In this document: positions 47,763 through 57,473 of the stretch, piece by piece | Layout of the letters: every line of letters begins with the position of its first letter | Position numbering within the stretch: position 1 is the stretch's first letter | Source of the DNA: Leuconostoc fallax KCTC 3537 | Lineage (GTDB): Bacteria; Bacillota; Bacilli; Lactobacillales; Lactobacillaceae | Length of the DNA stretch: 64,000 nucleotides | Direction: 5' to 3' | Assembly: GCF_000165675.1 (NCBI RefSeq) | Contig: NZ_AEIZ01000015.1 | Location: 1-64,000 of the forward strand | Notes under the pieces: model-generated | Seen by the model: only the letters and a program-made list of their open reading frames with translations | The model's database searches: none | Told to the model about the DNA's origin: nothing | Translations under genes and position numbers: made by a program

Positions 47763-48050
47763 ATGAAGATGATTGATTTTGAAAGTTTAGTACAATATGT
47801 GACACCAACTGCACAATTATATTTACGCAGTCATGATAATCAAATTAAGCCAATCAGTCAACTGGCATTTGCACCTAATAAATTAGATATTATTTTAATC
47901 ACGGGCAACAGACCAATAACCCTATCCCAATTGACCACACGAAGTCGTCAAATATCAGGTCATGCACGTTTATTATACCCAAACGAAGACAGTATTTTTG
48001 GATTTCAGCTCGATATTACAACACAGCCCATTCAAATTATATTACATTAG
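47763..48050 (+). CDS. Small hypothetical protein
   Basis: This is a soluble frame of about 95 residues starting MKMIDFESL. The sequence is regular beta/alpha-like with LYLRSHDNQIKPISQ and HARLLYPNEDSIFGF. I do not recognise the family. The ribosome site is weak, but the composition fits its neighbours and no longer frame competes on the other strand. It is divergent from the methyltransferase and convergent with dnaD, sharing four bases with its stop. Confidence 0.5.
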   Translation: MKMIDFESLVQYVTPTAQLYLRSHDNQIKPISQLAFAPNKLDIILITGNRPITLSQLTTRSRQISGHARLLYPNEDSIFGFQLDITTQPIQIILH

Positions 48051-48730
48051 AGCTCTTCATCCAATTTTGTCAATGGAATTTGCACATCATACGAAATAGA
48101 TTCGTGCATACCATCAGTATAAGCAATCCCTCGTCTTTTTTCCTTAGTCGCCTGGGCCGCTTGTGGCGTATTAATATTCTTTTTCTGCCAATTAACTAGA
48201 ATTGTTTCGATATAGCGCAGATTCCTAACATTATTGGCAATCGCTTCTTGTATTGCTAACTTTACCATTTCTGGATTGAATTTATCTAAACTAAACCAAT
48301 GGCCCACCGTTTCCATTTCCATTGGTGATAGTGGTCGCCCAAATTCAACCTCTAGTACTTGTAATATTTCACGACGTGTTTGTTTACCATCAGATAAAGG
48401 TGTAGCAGCATGATGACTTTCGCCGTTAATCAGCTTATCGTATAGCGGTGAAAAATCATATGTTTCGGTTTGTCGTGATGTCCCTTTAATCTTAACAAAC
48501 CCGCGTTTCACTAAACTCTTAAGCCTTGATAACACTACATTTTCAGTAGTATGTAGTACTTGCGCTAAAACATTAGGATTAGCCAAGTTGCCTTGTATTT
48601 GGATGCGTTGTATTTGTAAGTATAACGCAAAATCATCATTATCTAGGCCAATATCATGATAGTGCAGTAATAAATCATTACTGATACTGGTATGTCCAGC
48701 ATTAATATATTGTTCAAAACGCTGTTCCAT
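48047..48730 (-). CDS. dnaD: DnaD-domain replication initiation protein
   Basis: This 227-residue protein has an N-terminal winged-helix part (ALYLQIQRIQIQGNLANPNV, VVLSRLKSLVKRGFV) and a C-terminal DnaD domain (FGRPLSPMEMETVGHWF, AIANNVRNLRYIETILVNW). DnaD helps load the replicative helicase in Firmicutes. It follows asnS, a common neighbour. Confidence 0.88.
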   Translation of the reverse strand: MEQRFEQYINAGHTSISNDLLLHYHDIGLDNDDFALYLQIQRIQIQGNLANPNVLAQVLHTTENVVLSRLKSLVKRGFVKIKGTSRQTETYDFSPLYDKLINGESHHAATPLSDGKQTRREILQVLEVEFGRPLSPMEMETVGHWFSLDKFNPEMVKLAIQEAIANNVRNLRYIETILVNWQKKNINTPQAAQATKEKRRGIAYTDGMHESISYDVQIPLTKLDEEL

Positions 48731-48747
48731 ATTCGTCGCATCCTTTC

Positions 48748-48793
48748 AAAAAATACGTCCGAGCGCTACCTCAGTGCCCAGACGTATTTTAAA
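48748..48793 (-). terminator. Terminator of asnS
   Basis: AAAATACGTCTGGGCACTG and GCGCTCGGACGTATTTT form a stem followed by TTTTTT on the minus strand. Confidence 0.8.
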
Positions 48794-48806
48794 TTTTATG
48801 CACTAA

Positions 48807-50138
48807 TTAAGGTCGAATACGTGAAATCATACGTGGAAATGGAATGGCCTCACGAATATGTTCTTCACCAGTTACAAAAGTAATCATTCTCTCTAGCCCT
48901 AAGCCAAATCCTGAATGTGGTACCGTACCATATTGACGTAAGTCTAAATACCATTGATATTCTGCTAAATCCAGACCCTGCTCTTCAATACGTGTCTTAA
49001 GATACTCATAATCAGTATCACGTTCTGATCCGCCGATAATTTCACCATACCCTTCAGGGGCAAGCAAATCAGCACTAATCACAACATCGTCACGCGTTGG
49101 GTGGCGCTTCATATAAAATGCTTTGATCTCTTTAGGGAAATTAACGATAAACACTGGCTTTGAGAAGTGTTCTGCCAAGAATGTTTCTTCTGGCGAACCA
49201 AAATCAACACCCCATTCTACATCAAAGCCATTATCTTGCAATAACTGAATCGCATCATCATAACTCAAACGTGGATATGGTAATTGTGTGTATGAACGCA
49301 GAACCTCCTTATCACGCCCTAAAATATCAAGTTCTTGCTCATTATTTTTCAAAACAGATTCAATTAAATATGAAATATAACGTTCCTGAACTTCCAGACT
49401 TTCCTCTTGGGTTGTAAAAGCCATCTCAGGCTCAATCATCCAAAATTCCGTCAAATGACGACGTGTCTTAGATTTTTCAGCACGGAATGTCGGCCCAAAT
49501 GTAAACACCTTACCAAAAGCCATTGCCCCTGCTTCGGCATATAACTGTCCCGTTTGAGAAAGATAAGCAGATTCACCGAAATAATCTGTCTCGAATAGTT
49601 CTGTTGTACCTTCAGGTGCAGAACCTGTTAAAATGGGTGAATCTAATTTTGTAAATCCCTCTTTATTGAAAAATTCATATGTTGCACGAATTAATTCGTT
49701 ACGAATTTTCAAAGTTGCGAAAGGCTTTAAATGACGTAAGTACAAATGTCGATGATCCATCAAAAAATCAACACCATGCTCCTTAGGTGTTATCGGATAA
49801 TCATGGCTTTCACCAACAATCTCAATACCAGAAATTGCCATTTCGTAACCAAAATCAGACCGTGTATCTTCATGAATTTCGCCAGTAACATACATGCTGG
49901 TTTCTTGCTTAAGACTCTTGGCTATCTCAAAAGTTTCTTCTGAGACATCACTTTTAACCACAACACCTTGGAAAAAGGCTGTACCATCGCGTAGTTGCAA
50001 AAAGGCAATTTTACCGCTACCACGCTTTTGACGTAACCATACGCCAATGCGGACAGTTTGGTTAACGTAATGTTTAACATCTGTAATCTGAATCGTAGGA
50101 ATTTCTTGTAACATTGAATTATTTGAACTTTCTATCAT
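48807..50138 (-). CDS. asnS: Asparaginyl-tRNA synthetase
   Basis: This 443-residue class IIb synthetase has an N-terminal anticodon-binding OB fold ([20 protein letters not shown]), motif 2 [19 protein letters not shown] and motif 3 [12 protein letters not shown]. The product ends [12 protein letters not shown]. The ATG at 50138 overlaps the end of aspB; an alternative ATG at 50114 has a slightly better purine-rich region upstream. aspB upstream supplies aspartate-family metabolism. Confidence 0.95.
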   Translation of the reverse strand: MIESSNNSMLQEIPTIQITDVKHYVNQTVRIGVWLRQKRGSGKIAFLQLRDGTAFFQGVVVKSDVSEETFEIAKSLKQETSMYVTGEIHEDTRSDFGYEMAISGIEIVGESHDYPITPKEHGVDFLMDHRHLYLRHLKPFATLKIRNELIRATYEFFNKEGFTKLDSPILTGSAPEGTTELFETDYFGESAYLSQTGQLYAEAGAMAFGKVFTFGPTFRAEKSKTRRHLTEFWMIEPEMAFTTQEESLEVQERYISYLIESVLKNNEQELDILGRDKEVLRSYTQLPYPRLSYDDAIQLLQDNGFDVEWGVDFGSPEETFLAEHFSKPVFIVNFPKEIKAFYMKRHPTRDDVVISADLLAPEGYGEIIGGSERDTDYEYLKTRIEEQGLDLAEYQWYLDLRQYGTVPHSGFGLGLERMITFVTGEEHIREAIPFPRMISRIRP

Positions 50139-50145
50139 TAATATT

Positions 50146-51327
50146 TTAATATTGGTTAAAGAACGTTGCCAAACGTGAAATCGCTTGATCTAAAGTATCC
50201 TGACTCTTAGCATAACTGATTCTTAAGTATCCTGGCATGCCAAAACCTTCACCAGCAGGCAAAGCAACATGTGCTTCATTAAGTAGCTTCAAAGATAGCT
50301 CTTCAGTGCTGTTAACACCAACATTAACCATAACATTTTTGTCTACTTTAGGGAATAAATAAAAAGCACCTTGTGGTTTTAATGCAACAGACAATCCTTT
50401 AACCGCGTTGAGTGCAGTGTAAGTTTTGTTTAAGCGCTGTTCAAAAGCCAAACGCATTTTTTCGATATTATCTGGATTAGAACGAAGGGCTGCCAATGCT
50501 GCATACTGTGCTACTGCCGTTGGATTCGATGTTAAATGATCGAGCAACTTGTTCATAGCTGTAATAATTTTAGCATCAGCAATCGTCCACCCAATACGCC
50601 AGCCTGTCATTGCATAGGCTTTAGACACCCCATCCACAATAATCATGCGACTATCATCGACTGGTTGAATCTGTAGTCCTGAAACAAATACTGTATCATT
50701 GTATACTAACTGACCATAAATTTCATCTAAAATAATGTAAGTGTCATGTTGATTAGCCCAATCTAATAAGGCAATGATTTCATTGCGTGTATAGACTTGC
50801 CCGGTTGGATTAGTCGGCGTATTAATGATAATCACTTTTACAGGATGTGTTAATGCATCTAAATCTGCTACTGTTAATTTCAAGGCAGGGTTAGCGGGTT
50901 GGATTGCTTCTAAAAGCCCCCCTGCTAATTTCACTTGTTCTTGATAACTTACCCAATAAGGTGCAGCCGTTACAACACTATCTCCTGGATCTAGTAATGT
51001 CTGCATTAACGCATATAATGATAACTTACCACCTGTAGTAACCGTCACATTCCGTGGTGAAATCGTTGCATTATATCTGGTTTTAACAGTTGATACGATG
51101 GCAGATTTTAGCTCTGTTATACCGCTTGTGGCTGTATAGAAACTTGTTTTTTGTGCTTGAATCGCTTGAATAGCGCCTTCGGCAATTTCGTCTGGCGTTT
51201 GAAAATCAGGCTCTCCAACACCAAGATTAATAATATCAATGCCTTCAGCTTGCATTTCTTTTGCTTTTTTATTCATAGCCAAAGTCGGCGATGGTGTTAA
51301 TTCAGAAATTCTTTTTGATAGTGTCAT
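50146..51327 (-). CDS. aspB: Pyridoxal-phosphate aminotransferase, aspartate aminotransferase-like
   Basis: This is a class I/II aminotransferase of about 393 residues. It has the PLP lysine [17 protein letters not shown], the [11 protein letters not shown] loop and a conserved Arg near the C-terminus (GYLRISYA). Substrate specificity is inferred from its place beside asnS. The ATG at 51327 has a GAAGGG site. It follows the DUF5590 gene, overlapping it slightly at the ribosome site, as in many lactic acid bacteria. Confidence 0.87.
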   Translation of the reverse strand: MTLSKRISELTPSPTLAMNKKAKEMQAEGIDIINLGVGEPDFQTPDEIAEGAIQAIQAQKTSFYTATSGITELKSAIVSTVKTRYNATISPRNVTVTTGGKLSLYALMQTLLDPGDSVVTAAPYWVSYQEQVKLAGGLLEAIQPANPALKLTVADLDALTHPVKVIIINTPTNPTGQVYTRNEIIALLDWANQHDTYIILDEIYGQLVYNDTVFVSGLQIQPVDDSRMIIVDGVSKAYAMTGWRIGWTIADAKIITAMNKLLDHLTSNPTAVAQYAALAALRSNPDNIEKMRLAFEQRLNKTYTALNAVKGLSVALKPQGAFYLFPKVDKNVMVNVGVNSTEELSLKLLNEAHVALPAGEGFGMPGYLRISYAKSQDTLDQAISRLATFFNQY

Positions 51328-51331
51328 CTGT

Positions 51332-51865
51332 TTAAATCCCTTCAATTGTGCGATACGGCTTGCCCGTCTTAAAATCCAATGTCACATAATTCAACTGCCG
51401 GCGTTGGTTTAAATAACTCACTTCCCATACCAAAGCATTTTGATAACGACTAATATTAGCACTATAAATTTTCTTGGGCTGATACTTCTTAATGATTAAC
51501 TGCCGTAAAGCATCATCTGAAAGACCGCTATCACGACGGTAAACCCGCACATGATTTATACTGCCATTAACAATAGCAACTTGCTTTTGTTTTGATGCGT
51601 CTTCACCAATCACTGCATAAGTTATATGTTTACGATTATCAATACTCGTTGACGAAATCTTCGTAATTTTAGTTTTATGCAAAACAAATGCATTGACCTT
51701 CTGTTCAGCTTGTCGTACTGGTGATAGTGAGATATAAAAAACAGTCAAAACAACGGCTAAGAGAATAATCATTACCCCTATTAACCAAAACCATACACGT
51801 GCCCAATGAATCTTAGGTTTCCTTTGGTTTTGCCGGATCCTAATATCTTCTCTAAATTGCATCAT
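51332..51865 (-). CDS. DUF5590/YpmB-like membrane-anchored protein
   Basis: The protein is about 177 residues with one N-terminal membrane helix (VWFWLIGVMIILLAVVLTVFY). It is followed by an extracytoplasmic domain with two PepSY-like units (HVRVYRRDSGLSDDALRQLI and LNYVTLDFKTGKPYRTI). YpmB proteins are usually encoded between dinG and aspB, as here. Function unknown. The start is the ATG at 51865 behind GTAGGAG. Confidence 0.82.
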   Translation of the reverse strand: MMQFREDIRIRQNQRKPKIHWARVWFWLIGVMIILLAVVLTVFYISLSPVRQAEQKVNAFVLHKTKITKISSTSIDNRKHITYAVIGEDASKQKQVAIVNGSINHVRVYRRDSGLSDDALRQLIIKKYQPKKIYSANISRYQNALVWEVSYLNQRRQLNYVTLDFKTGKPYRTIEGI

Positions 51866-51926
51866 AAAATATCTCCTACATACCACTGCTTTACTCAAAT
51901 ATTATATCAAGAAATGCATCACAAAT

Positions 51927-54323
51927 TTAATATTCTTTCATCATTTCCAAATATTTTTGAGTTAATATTTCGGGTTTTTGATCAAATTTTTTAATATCGA
52001 TTTTCTTTTTAAAACGATGGCGTTGCATTGCATTAAGTTGTGTCACAAGCACATTAGTATTATTACGTTGCATTTTACCCAATAATAATTCCAGTCGTGA
52101 CGCCGGTTGCCAGACTGTTTTCTCAGGTACAACAACAATTTTTGGAACAGACTGTTCTCTTTGCCATAAGTGATCAAATATCTGATCAGTCACAAGGATT
52201 ATCTCTAATTGATTAGGTTGTGTCTGACGATGTATTTTATTAAATGATCCTGTCACGCCTTCGGCCACAATGCCATAATCTGTTTCTAATCCGTAGCGTA
52301 TCTTTTGATACCAATGATTCACTCTAACCTTATCCGGCAGAATGACTAGAATGGGACCTACTTTAGTTTGCACCAAAGCTTCTAAATGTTGCAAAAATGA
52401 AAAATCACCTAGCGCCACGAGATTAACCTTGGTCGTATTATCTCGAATAAATTCACGCTTGAAAGTGTGCGTTTTTGGCACAGCCATCAGTAATTCACTC
52501 ACATCTACCGGTAAAAATTCGCTCACAATCAGTAACTTATCAATCGCCGTTAAGAACTGACTCTGATAAAATGCCACATCATCTATATCAAAATTCAATG
52601 TCACTTGACGATCGCCATTATCCAACTGATGCGTGTCTTGGCTGACTAAATAACGCTGTGCAAGTAATCTTTCGCTCCGTAATAATTGGTGGTCAACTAA
52701 TAGTAAAAATTGCGGCACATCGTTATGACTATAAACCAATAAATCTCGTAATTTAATGAGGATGCCAAATAACTTATGTGCGCGTTTTAAGTTGCTGTTA
52801 GCCGTACCATTTTGTTTAATCTGTTTAATAATGTGCAACGTCTCGCTTATGATTTGTTTCATTAACAAACGTTGCCGATGTGTCATACCTTTCATTTCCT
52901 CAAGAACCAACGCTCTTAATTGATGTTTCAATTGGGTTAAAGGAATGGCAACATGGAAATAGTAATTCAAATCTTTACGAAAACGACTAGGCGTTTCCAT
53001 TACAACAATCGGCCATATTTCGTGTTGCTTAGCAACCAATAATTGTTGCGATAAGGCGAAGTATGCTTCGAAATTCATAATGACAATCTGGCTTACCTGT
53101 GCATTTTGTTGTGCACGTTTGAAAAAGTAAGTTTGTTCATGACCTTTTAGTTCAGATAACCAGGATACATTACTCGCACCAATTTTTATTTCTTGTAACA
53201 GGCCAGTTTTAGTTTGCGTTAGCCAAACTAGAATCCGCGCCTTGAGTAACTGTACCTGAGCTGGATATTGATCATCCGTCAAAAGTTGACTATATTTCTC
53301 TAAATCAATATAACAATTGGGTTCATATAAAATAGATGCCCTAATTGGCAACTTGAAAAAGCGACAATATTGATGAATTAGTTGCATTTGTTGCTGCTGT
53401 AAGCTGACATCATCAGTCAACAATACAGTCTGCTTTTTTAACGCATTAAGCAACACCGGGATTAAGTAACCAACTGTTTTACCACTTTTAGGTGGTGTAT
53501 TAATCGTCAATACACCATGATGCTTTTTATCGATAAATTCAGACACATGACGTACTAATTTATCTTGTGCGGGTTTAAAGCTCATATGCTGCTTCACTTG
53601 TGGCAAAGTGAGTGATGCATTATTTGGTGATTTTTGATTCGATAAGAACGTTTGACGTAAAGCAATTTTTTCATTAAAAATTGTAAATTGATGATGGGTT
53701 CTCTTTGGCCGAACCAATTGCAAGAAAGCTTGTGTTTGGCGTAATAATTGCCACTGTCCTTGCTGCAGTTGTTGTAATGTTTGTGCAGGTAACTGTTCTG
53801 CTAAACGCCATAAAGATAAGAATAATTCTGCCGTTGCGTGTGCATCTTCATTTGCACGATGCGCATTGGAAAGCTTAATATCCAGATATTGTGTTAAATC
53901 AACAAGTCGATACCCTGGTGCTGTAGGCAGCAAAATTTGTGATAACATCACTGTATCAATGGCAGGAATATCTAATGGTGATAATCCCGCTCGTTCAAAC
54001 TCTTCATTCAGGTAAGGATAATCAAAATTAACGTTGTGTGCAATGATAACACTATCTTTTAACAGCGTGTGTATAACAGGTGCTATCTCTTCAAAATATG
54101 GTGCATGCTGGACCTCGTTTTGCGAAATATGCGTCAATTGTTGGATTTGACGATCAATTAATTGGCCAGGATTAACAAAAGTTTCAAAGTGGTCCACAAT
54201 CTTACGCTTTTTAATAAACGTCATACCAATTTGAATAATTCTGCCACCACGATCAACACTTTGACCAGTCGTCTCCAAATCAACTACCACAAAGGAGTCA
54301 TTGGCGTTCATCATTAGGTTCAT
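51927..54323 (-). CDS. dinG: DnaQ exonuclease domain fused to a degenerate DinG-type helicase
   Basis: The protein is 798 residues. The N-terminal DnaQ-like 3'-5' exonuclease is intact (VVDLETTGQSVDRGGRIIQI, IIAHNVNFDYPYL, HRANEDAHATAEL). The rest follows the DinG layout, but the helicase motifs are poor. Walker A reads TPPKSGKTVGYLIP; the DEAH box is replaced by VVMETPSRF. No iron-sulfur cysteine cluster and no clear motif VI (QxxGRxxR) are visible. DinG relatives in Gram-positives can act mainly as exonucleases. The start at ATG 54323 has an AGAAAGG site. Confidence 0.88.
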   Translation of the reverse strand: MNLMMNANDSFVVVDLETTGQSVDRGGRIIQIGMTFIKKRKIVDHFETFVNPGQLIDRQIQQLTHISQNEVQHAPYFEEIAPVIHTLLKDSVIIAHNVNFDYPYLNEEFERAGLSPLDIPAIDTVMLSQILLPTAPGYRLVDLTQYLDIKLSNAHRANEDAHATAELFLSLWRLAEQLPAQTLQQLQQGQWQLLRQTQAFLQLVRPKRTHHQFTIFNEKIALRQTFLSNQKSPNNASLTLPQVKQHMSFKPAQDKLVRHVSEFIDKKHHGVLTINTPPKSGKTVGYLIPVLLNALKKQTVLLTDDVSLQQQQMQLIHQYCRFFKLPIRASILYEPNCYIDLEKYSQLLTDDQYPAQVQLLKARILVWLTQTKTGLLQEIKIGASNVSWLSELKGHEQTYFFKRAQQNAQVSQIVIMNFEAYFALSQQLLVAKQHEIWPIVVMETPSRFRKDLNYYFHVAIPLTQLKHQLRALVLEEMKGMTHRQRLLMKQIISETLHIIKQIKQNGTANSNLKRAHKLFGILIKLRDLLVYSHNDVPQFLLLVDHQLLRSERLLAQRYLVSQDTHQLDNGDRQVTLNFDIDDVAFYQSQFLTAIDKLLIVSEFLPVDVSELLMAVPKTHTFKREFIRDNTTKVNLVALGDFSFLQHLEALVQTKVGPILVILPDKVRVNHWYQKIRYGLETDYGIVAEGVTGSFNKIHRQTQPNQLEIILVTDQIFDHLWQREQSVPKIVVVPEKTVWQPASRLELLLGKMQRNNTNVLVTQLNAMQRHRFKKKIDIKKFDQKPEILTQKYLEMMKEY

Positions 54324-54512
54324 GATACCTTTCTATTTTAGAGTTGAATCACGCTGTTAAAAATCAGCCAAAATTAACGATATCGCTAATTTTTATTGTT
54401 ATTTTTTAAGAAGAACGTATATAATTTACACAGTATGCTACAAAATCTTAGCATTACGATTATTAATCTGACTTATTTTTAACAACGCAATTCTATTATA
54501 TTTTACACTTAT

Positions 54513-54542
54513 TTGGCCTAAAAAGTCTGTCTGCGTTACAAT
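54513..54542 (+). promoter_or_regulatory. Candidate promoter of the mevalonate operon
   Basis: TTGGCC (54513-54518) and TACAAT (54537-54542) with an 18-base spacer lie 25 bases before the mvk start. The AT-rich 54324-54512 stretch contains no gene I can support. Confidence 0.5.
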
Positions 54543-54567
54543 AGTAAGGTATTATTTGGAGAAATTT

Positions 54568-55503
54568 ATGATTAGTCAAATGATTGGCGTTGGTACTTCA
54601 CACGCTAAAGTAATATTGATTGGTGAGCATGCAGTAGTCTATGGTCAACCAGCTATTGCCATGCCACTCCCAAATCTCACAGTGACTGCTACATTACGAC
54701 CAGCATTCCGCGGTCAAGTCCTCGATGGTAATCATTTTCACGGTGAATTAAATGAAATTGGTGCAAATATTGAGGGCCTTCGCCAATTAATCTTACGTTT
54801 ATTAGATAAATTCGGCGTGCCGGATATGACGTTTACATTATCCATCGAAACTAACATCCCACAAGAACGAGGTTTGGGCGCTTCAGCTGCCTTAGCTACA
54901 GCAGTTACTAAGGCCTTTTTTAATTATTTCAATACTGGTTTAAGTGAAACTGAGCGTACTTATTTTACAGATATTGAAGAAACTATTACCCACGGTTCAC
55001 CAAGCGGTTTAGATGCTGCCACAGTTCATGCAACCAACCCTGTTTGGTTCGTTAAGAACAAAATCATGCAGTCTTTTGATATGCATCTGAGTGGCACACT
55101 AGTGATTGCTGACACTGGCATTCATGGTCAAACTATTCGAGCCATCAGTGTAATTAAAGAACAACTCAAAATTAATTTTGATGAAACTTATGCGCAAATT
55201 GAACATCTTGGTTCATTAAGCGATGAGGTTCGATTAGCATTAGTCAACAATCAACCTGCTTACTTAGGTGAATTATTTAGCGAAGCACACCGTACCTTAC
55301 GATCACTTGGTGTTTCACATCCACGCCTCGACAAATTAGTCACAGCGGCTATAAATGCCGGCGCTCTTGGTGCCAAGCTAACTGGTGCTGGTGTTGGGGG
55401 TGCAATGTTTGCACTTGCCAAAAATAATAACGATGCGATTACAATTGCTAACGCCCTCAATGCTGCGGGCGCACAAAATACATGGATACAACCACTATCA
55501 TGA
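54568..55503 (+). CDS. mvk: Mevalonate kinase
   Basis: This GHMP kinase of about 311 residues phosphorylates mevalonate. GEHAVVYGQPAIA, GLGASAALATAV and the C-terminal LTGAGVGGAMFAL are the three GHMP motifs. The start is the ATG at 54568 behind TTTGGAG; a TTG at 54556 is an unlikely alternative. It heads a four-gene isoprenoid operon in which each gene overlaps the next. Confidence 0.94.
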   Translation: MISQMIGVGTSHAKVILIGEHAVVYGQPAIAMPLPNLTVTATLRPAFRGQVLDGNHFHGELNEIGANIEGLRQLILRLLDKFGVPDMTFTLSIETNIPQERGLGASAALATAVTKAFFNYFNTGLSETERTYFTDIEETITHGSPSGLDAATVHATNPVWFVKNKIMQSFDMHLSGTLVIADTGIHGQTIRAISVIKEQLKINFDETYAQIEHLGSLSDEVRLALVNNQPAYLGELFSEAHRTLRSLGVSHPRLDKLVTAAINAGALGAKLTGAGVGGAMFALAKNNNDAITIANALNAAGAQNTWIQPLS

Positions 55504-56455
55504 CAAGTACAGCTAAAGCGCACACCAACATTGCGTTCATTAAATATTGGGGTAAAAAAATCAACAACTCAATTTACCCACTACAAGTTCATTATCTTTA
55601 ACACTAGATAAATTCTATACCAAAACAACCGTTACCATTGATGATACGTTATCTACCGACGTATTATATCTCAATAATCAAAAGGTTGATGCGACGCGTG
55701 TTCATCAGTTTTTAGATGTTTTACGAGACGAATTAGGTTATTTCCCCACATTAAAAATTAATAGCTATAATCACGTACCAACTAGTGCTGGTCTAGCCTC
55801 TTCAGCTTCTGCTTTTGCTGCCTTAACTGGCGCAGTCGTTCAAGAATTGGGATTGCATTTGGATACTTGTACGCTATCTCGATTAGCACGCCGTGGATCA
55901 GGCTCCGCTAGTCGTTCATTTTTCGGCCATTTTGCAGTATGGCATGCTGGCATTGATAACGATTCCTCTTTTGCTGAAAGTTTACATGCCCCAGCCATGC
56001 CGATTGCGTTAGTTGTTGCAGAAGTCTCTAGTCAGCAAAAGAAAGTGGGTTCTACTGAAGGTATGCAGCGTGCGCTCACTTCACCTGATTATGGCAATTG
56101 GGTTAACAATAGTCAGCAGCAATTCATTGATATGCAGTCAGCAGTGATGGCCGCAGATATTGAAAAAATTGGGACTATTGCAGAAGCCAATGCTATGAGC
56201 ATGCATGATTTGAATCTAACTGCCACACAGCATCCATTTACATATTTCACAGCAGAAACACAACGTATCTTACAAATTGTTGATGATTTAAAACATCAAG
56301 GTCTTCTTGCTTTTGCCACAATGGATGCCGGCCCTAACGTCAAAATTATTACACATGTTGAACACGCACAATTGATTATTCAAACGCTCAACAATGCCCT
56401 ACCCAACTTAAAACTTGAAATCGCACAAAGTGGTCCCGATATATCCTATGAATAA
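55500..56455 (+). CDS. mvaD: Diphosphomevalonate decarboxylase (frameshifted in this sequence)
   Basis: This GHMP enzyme of about 317 residues makes isopentenyl diphosphate. It starts KAHTNIAFIKYWGKK, with SAGLASSASAFAALTGA and RRGSGSASRSFFGHFAVW (catalytic region) downstream. The A run at 55554-55560 breaks the frame; one added base gives YWGKKNQQLNLPTTSSLSLT. It overlaps mvk by four bases and pmk by eight. Without this step the pathway would be blocked, so miscalling is likely. Confidence 0.93.
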
Positions 56456-57473
56456 AATCAAAATCACAACGCCTGGTAAACTATTTTTAGCCGGTGAATA
56501 TGCCATTACACAGCCTGGTAATCTAGCCATTGTTGCGGCTATCAATTTAGGTCTAACGTTAACGATTAGTGAAACACATAACAATGTATCAACAATGACA
56601 TCCAACTTAATTGAAAGCCCTTTAACCTTTAACATTGATCATTTACCCAATACAGTAGCTGACACAAAATGGTGTTATGCCCTGTCTGCTGTGCATATCG
56701 TACAGGATTATATGTATCATCATCAAAAGCCTCTATTAAAAGAATTTAATATCAATATTAATAGTGATTTGGATCATTCAACCGGAAAACTTGGTCTCGG
56801 CTCATCTGCAGCCGTCGTCGTTGCCGTTGTTGAAGGATTAGATCGCTATTTTAAGTTACATTTATCACGTATTCAGTTATTTAAATTAGCAGCTTTAGCA
56901 CATTTAAATGTGCAACAATCTGGTTCCTTAGGCGATATTGCAGTTGGCGTTTATCACGGCATCATTGCTTATAGTAGTCCTGATCTATCAAAATTCGAAC
57001 AACCATATACAGCCAAAATAGTAGATTCTCCTTGGTCTGGGCTCCATATTGAGCCTCTAACTTGGCCTATGAATTGGCAACTGTATCTGGCACCAACTTA
57101 TCAAGCCGCTAGTACTAAAAAAGCTTTAAAATCTGTGCAGATACCTGCCGTCTTTTATAAGCAAAATATTACCATTGTTGACAAAATTATAATCGCTATC
57201 AAAAGTCAAAATTATCAACAGCTCAAACAGTATATCGCTTACAATCAAGCACTCTTAACAGAATATTTACCTGCAACGTATAGTACATCAAAATTAGCTA
57301 CCGTGCTATCATATATTCAACAACATCAATTAGCTGGTAAAATAAGTGGCGCAGGTTTTGGTGATAATGCTTATATCATTGCATTAACTCAAGAGCCATT
57401 ACCCGCTACAAATTTCGATGTACTACCTGTTACCATTTATGAGGATCTAAAAATAGGAGGTAACTATGACTGA
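56448..57473 (+). CDS. pmk: Phosphomevalonate kinase
   Basis: This is a GHMP-family kinase of about 341 residues. KITTPGKLFLAGEYAITQPG, KLGLGSSAAVVVAVVEGL and a C-terminal GKISGAGFGDNAY are visible. It phosphorylates mevalonate 5-phosphate. The ATG at 56448 overlaps the mvaD stop, and its own stop overlaps the fni start. Confidence 0.93.
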   Translation: MNKIKITTPGKLFLAGEYAITQPGNLAIVAAINLGLTLTISETHNNVSTMTSNLIESPLTFNIDHLPNTVADTKWCYALSAVHIVQDYMYHHQKPLLKEFNININSDLDHSTGKLGLGSSAAVVVAVVEGLDRYFKLHLSRIQLFKLAALAHLNVQQSGSLGDIAVGVYHGIIAYSSPDLSKFEQPYTAKIVDSPWSGLHIEPLTWPMNWQLYLAPTYQAASTKKALKSVQIPAVFYKQNITIVDKIIIAIKSQNYQQLKQYIAYNQALLTEYLPATYSTSKLATVLSYIQQHQLAGKISGAGFGDNAYIIALTQEPLPATNFDVLPVTIYEDLKIGGNYD

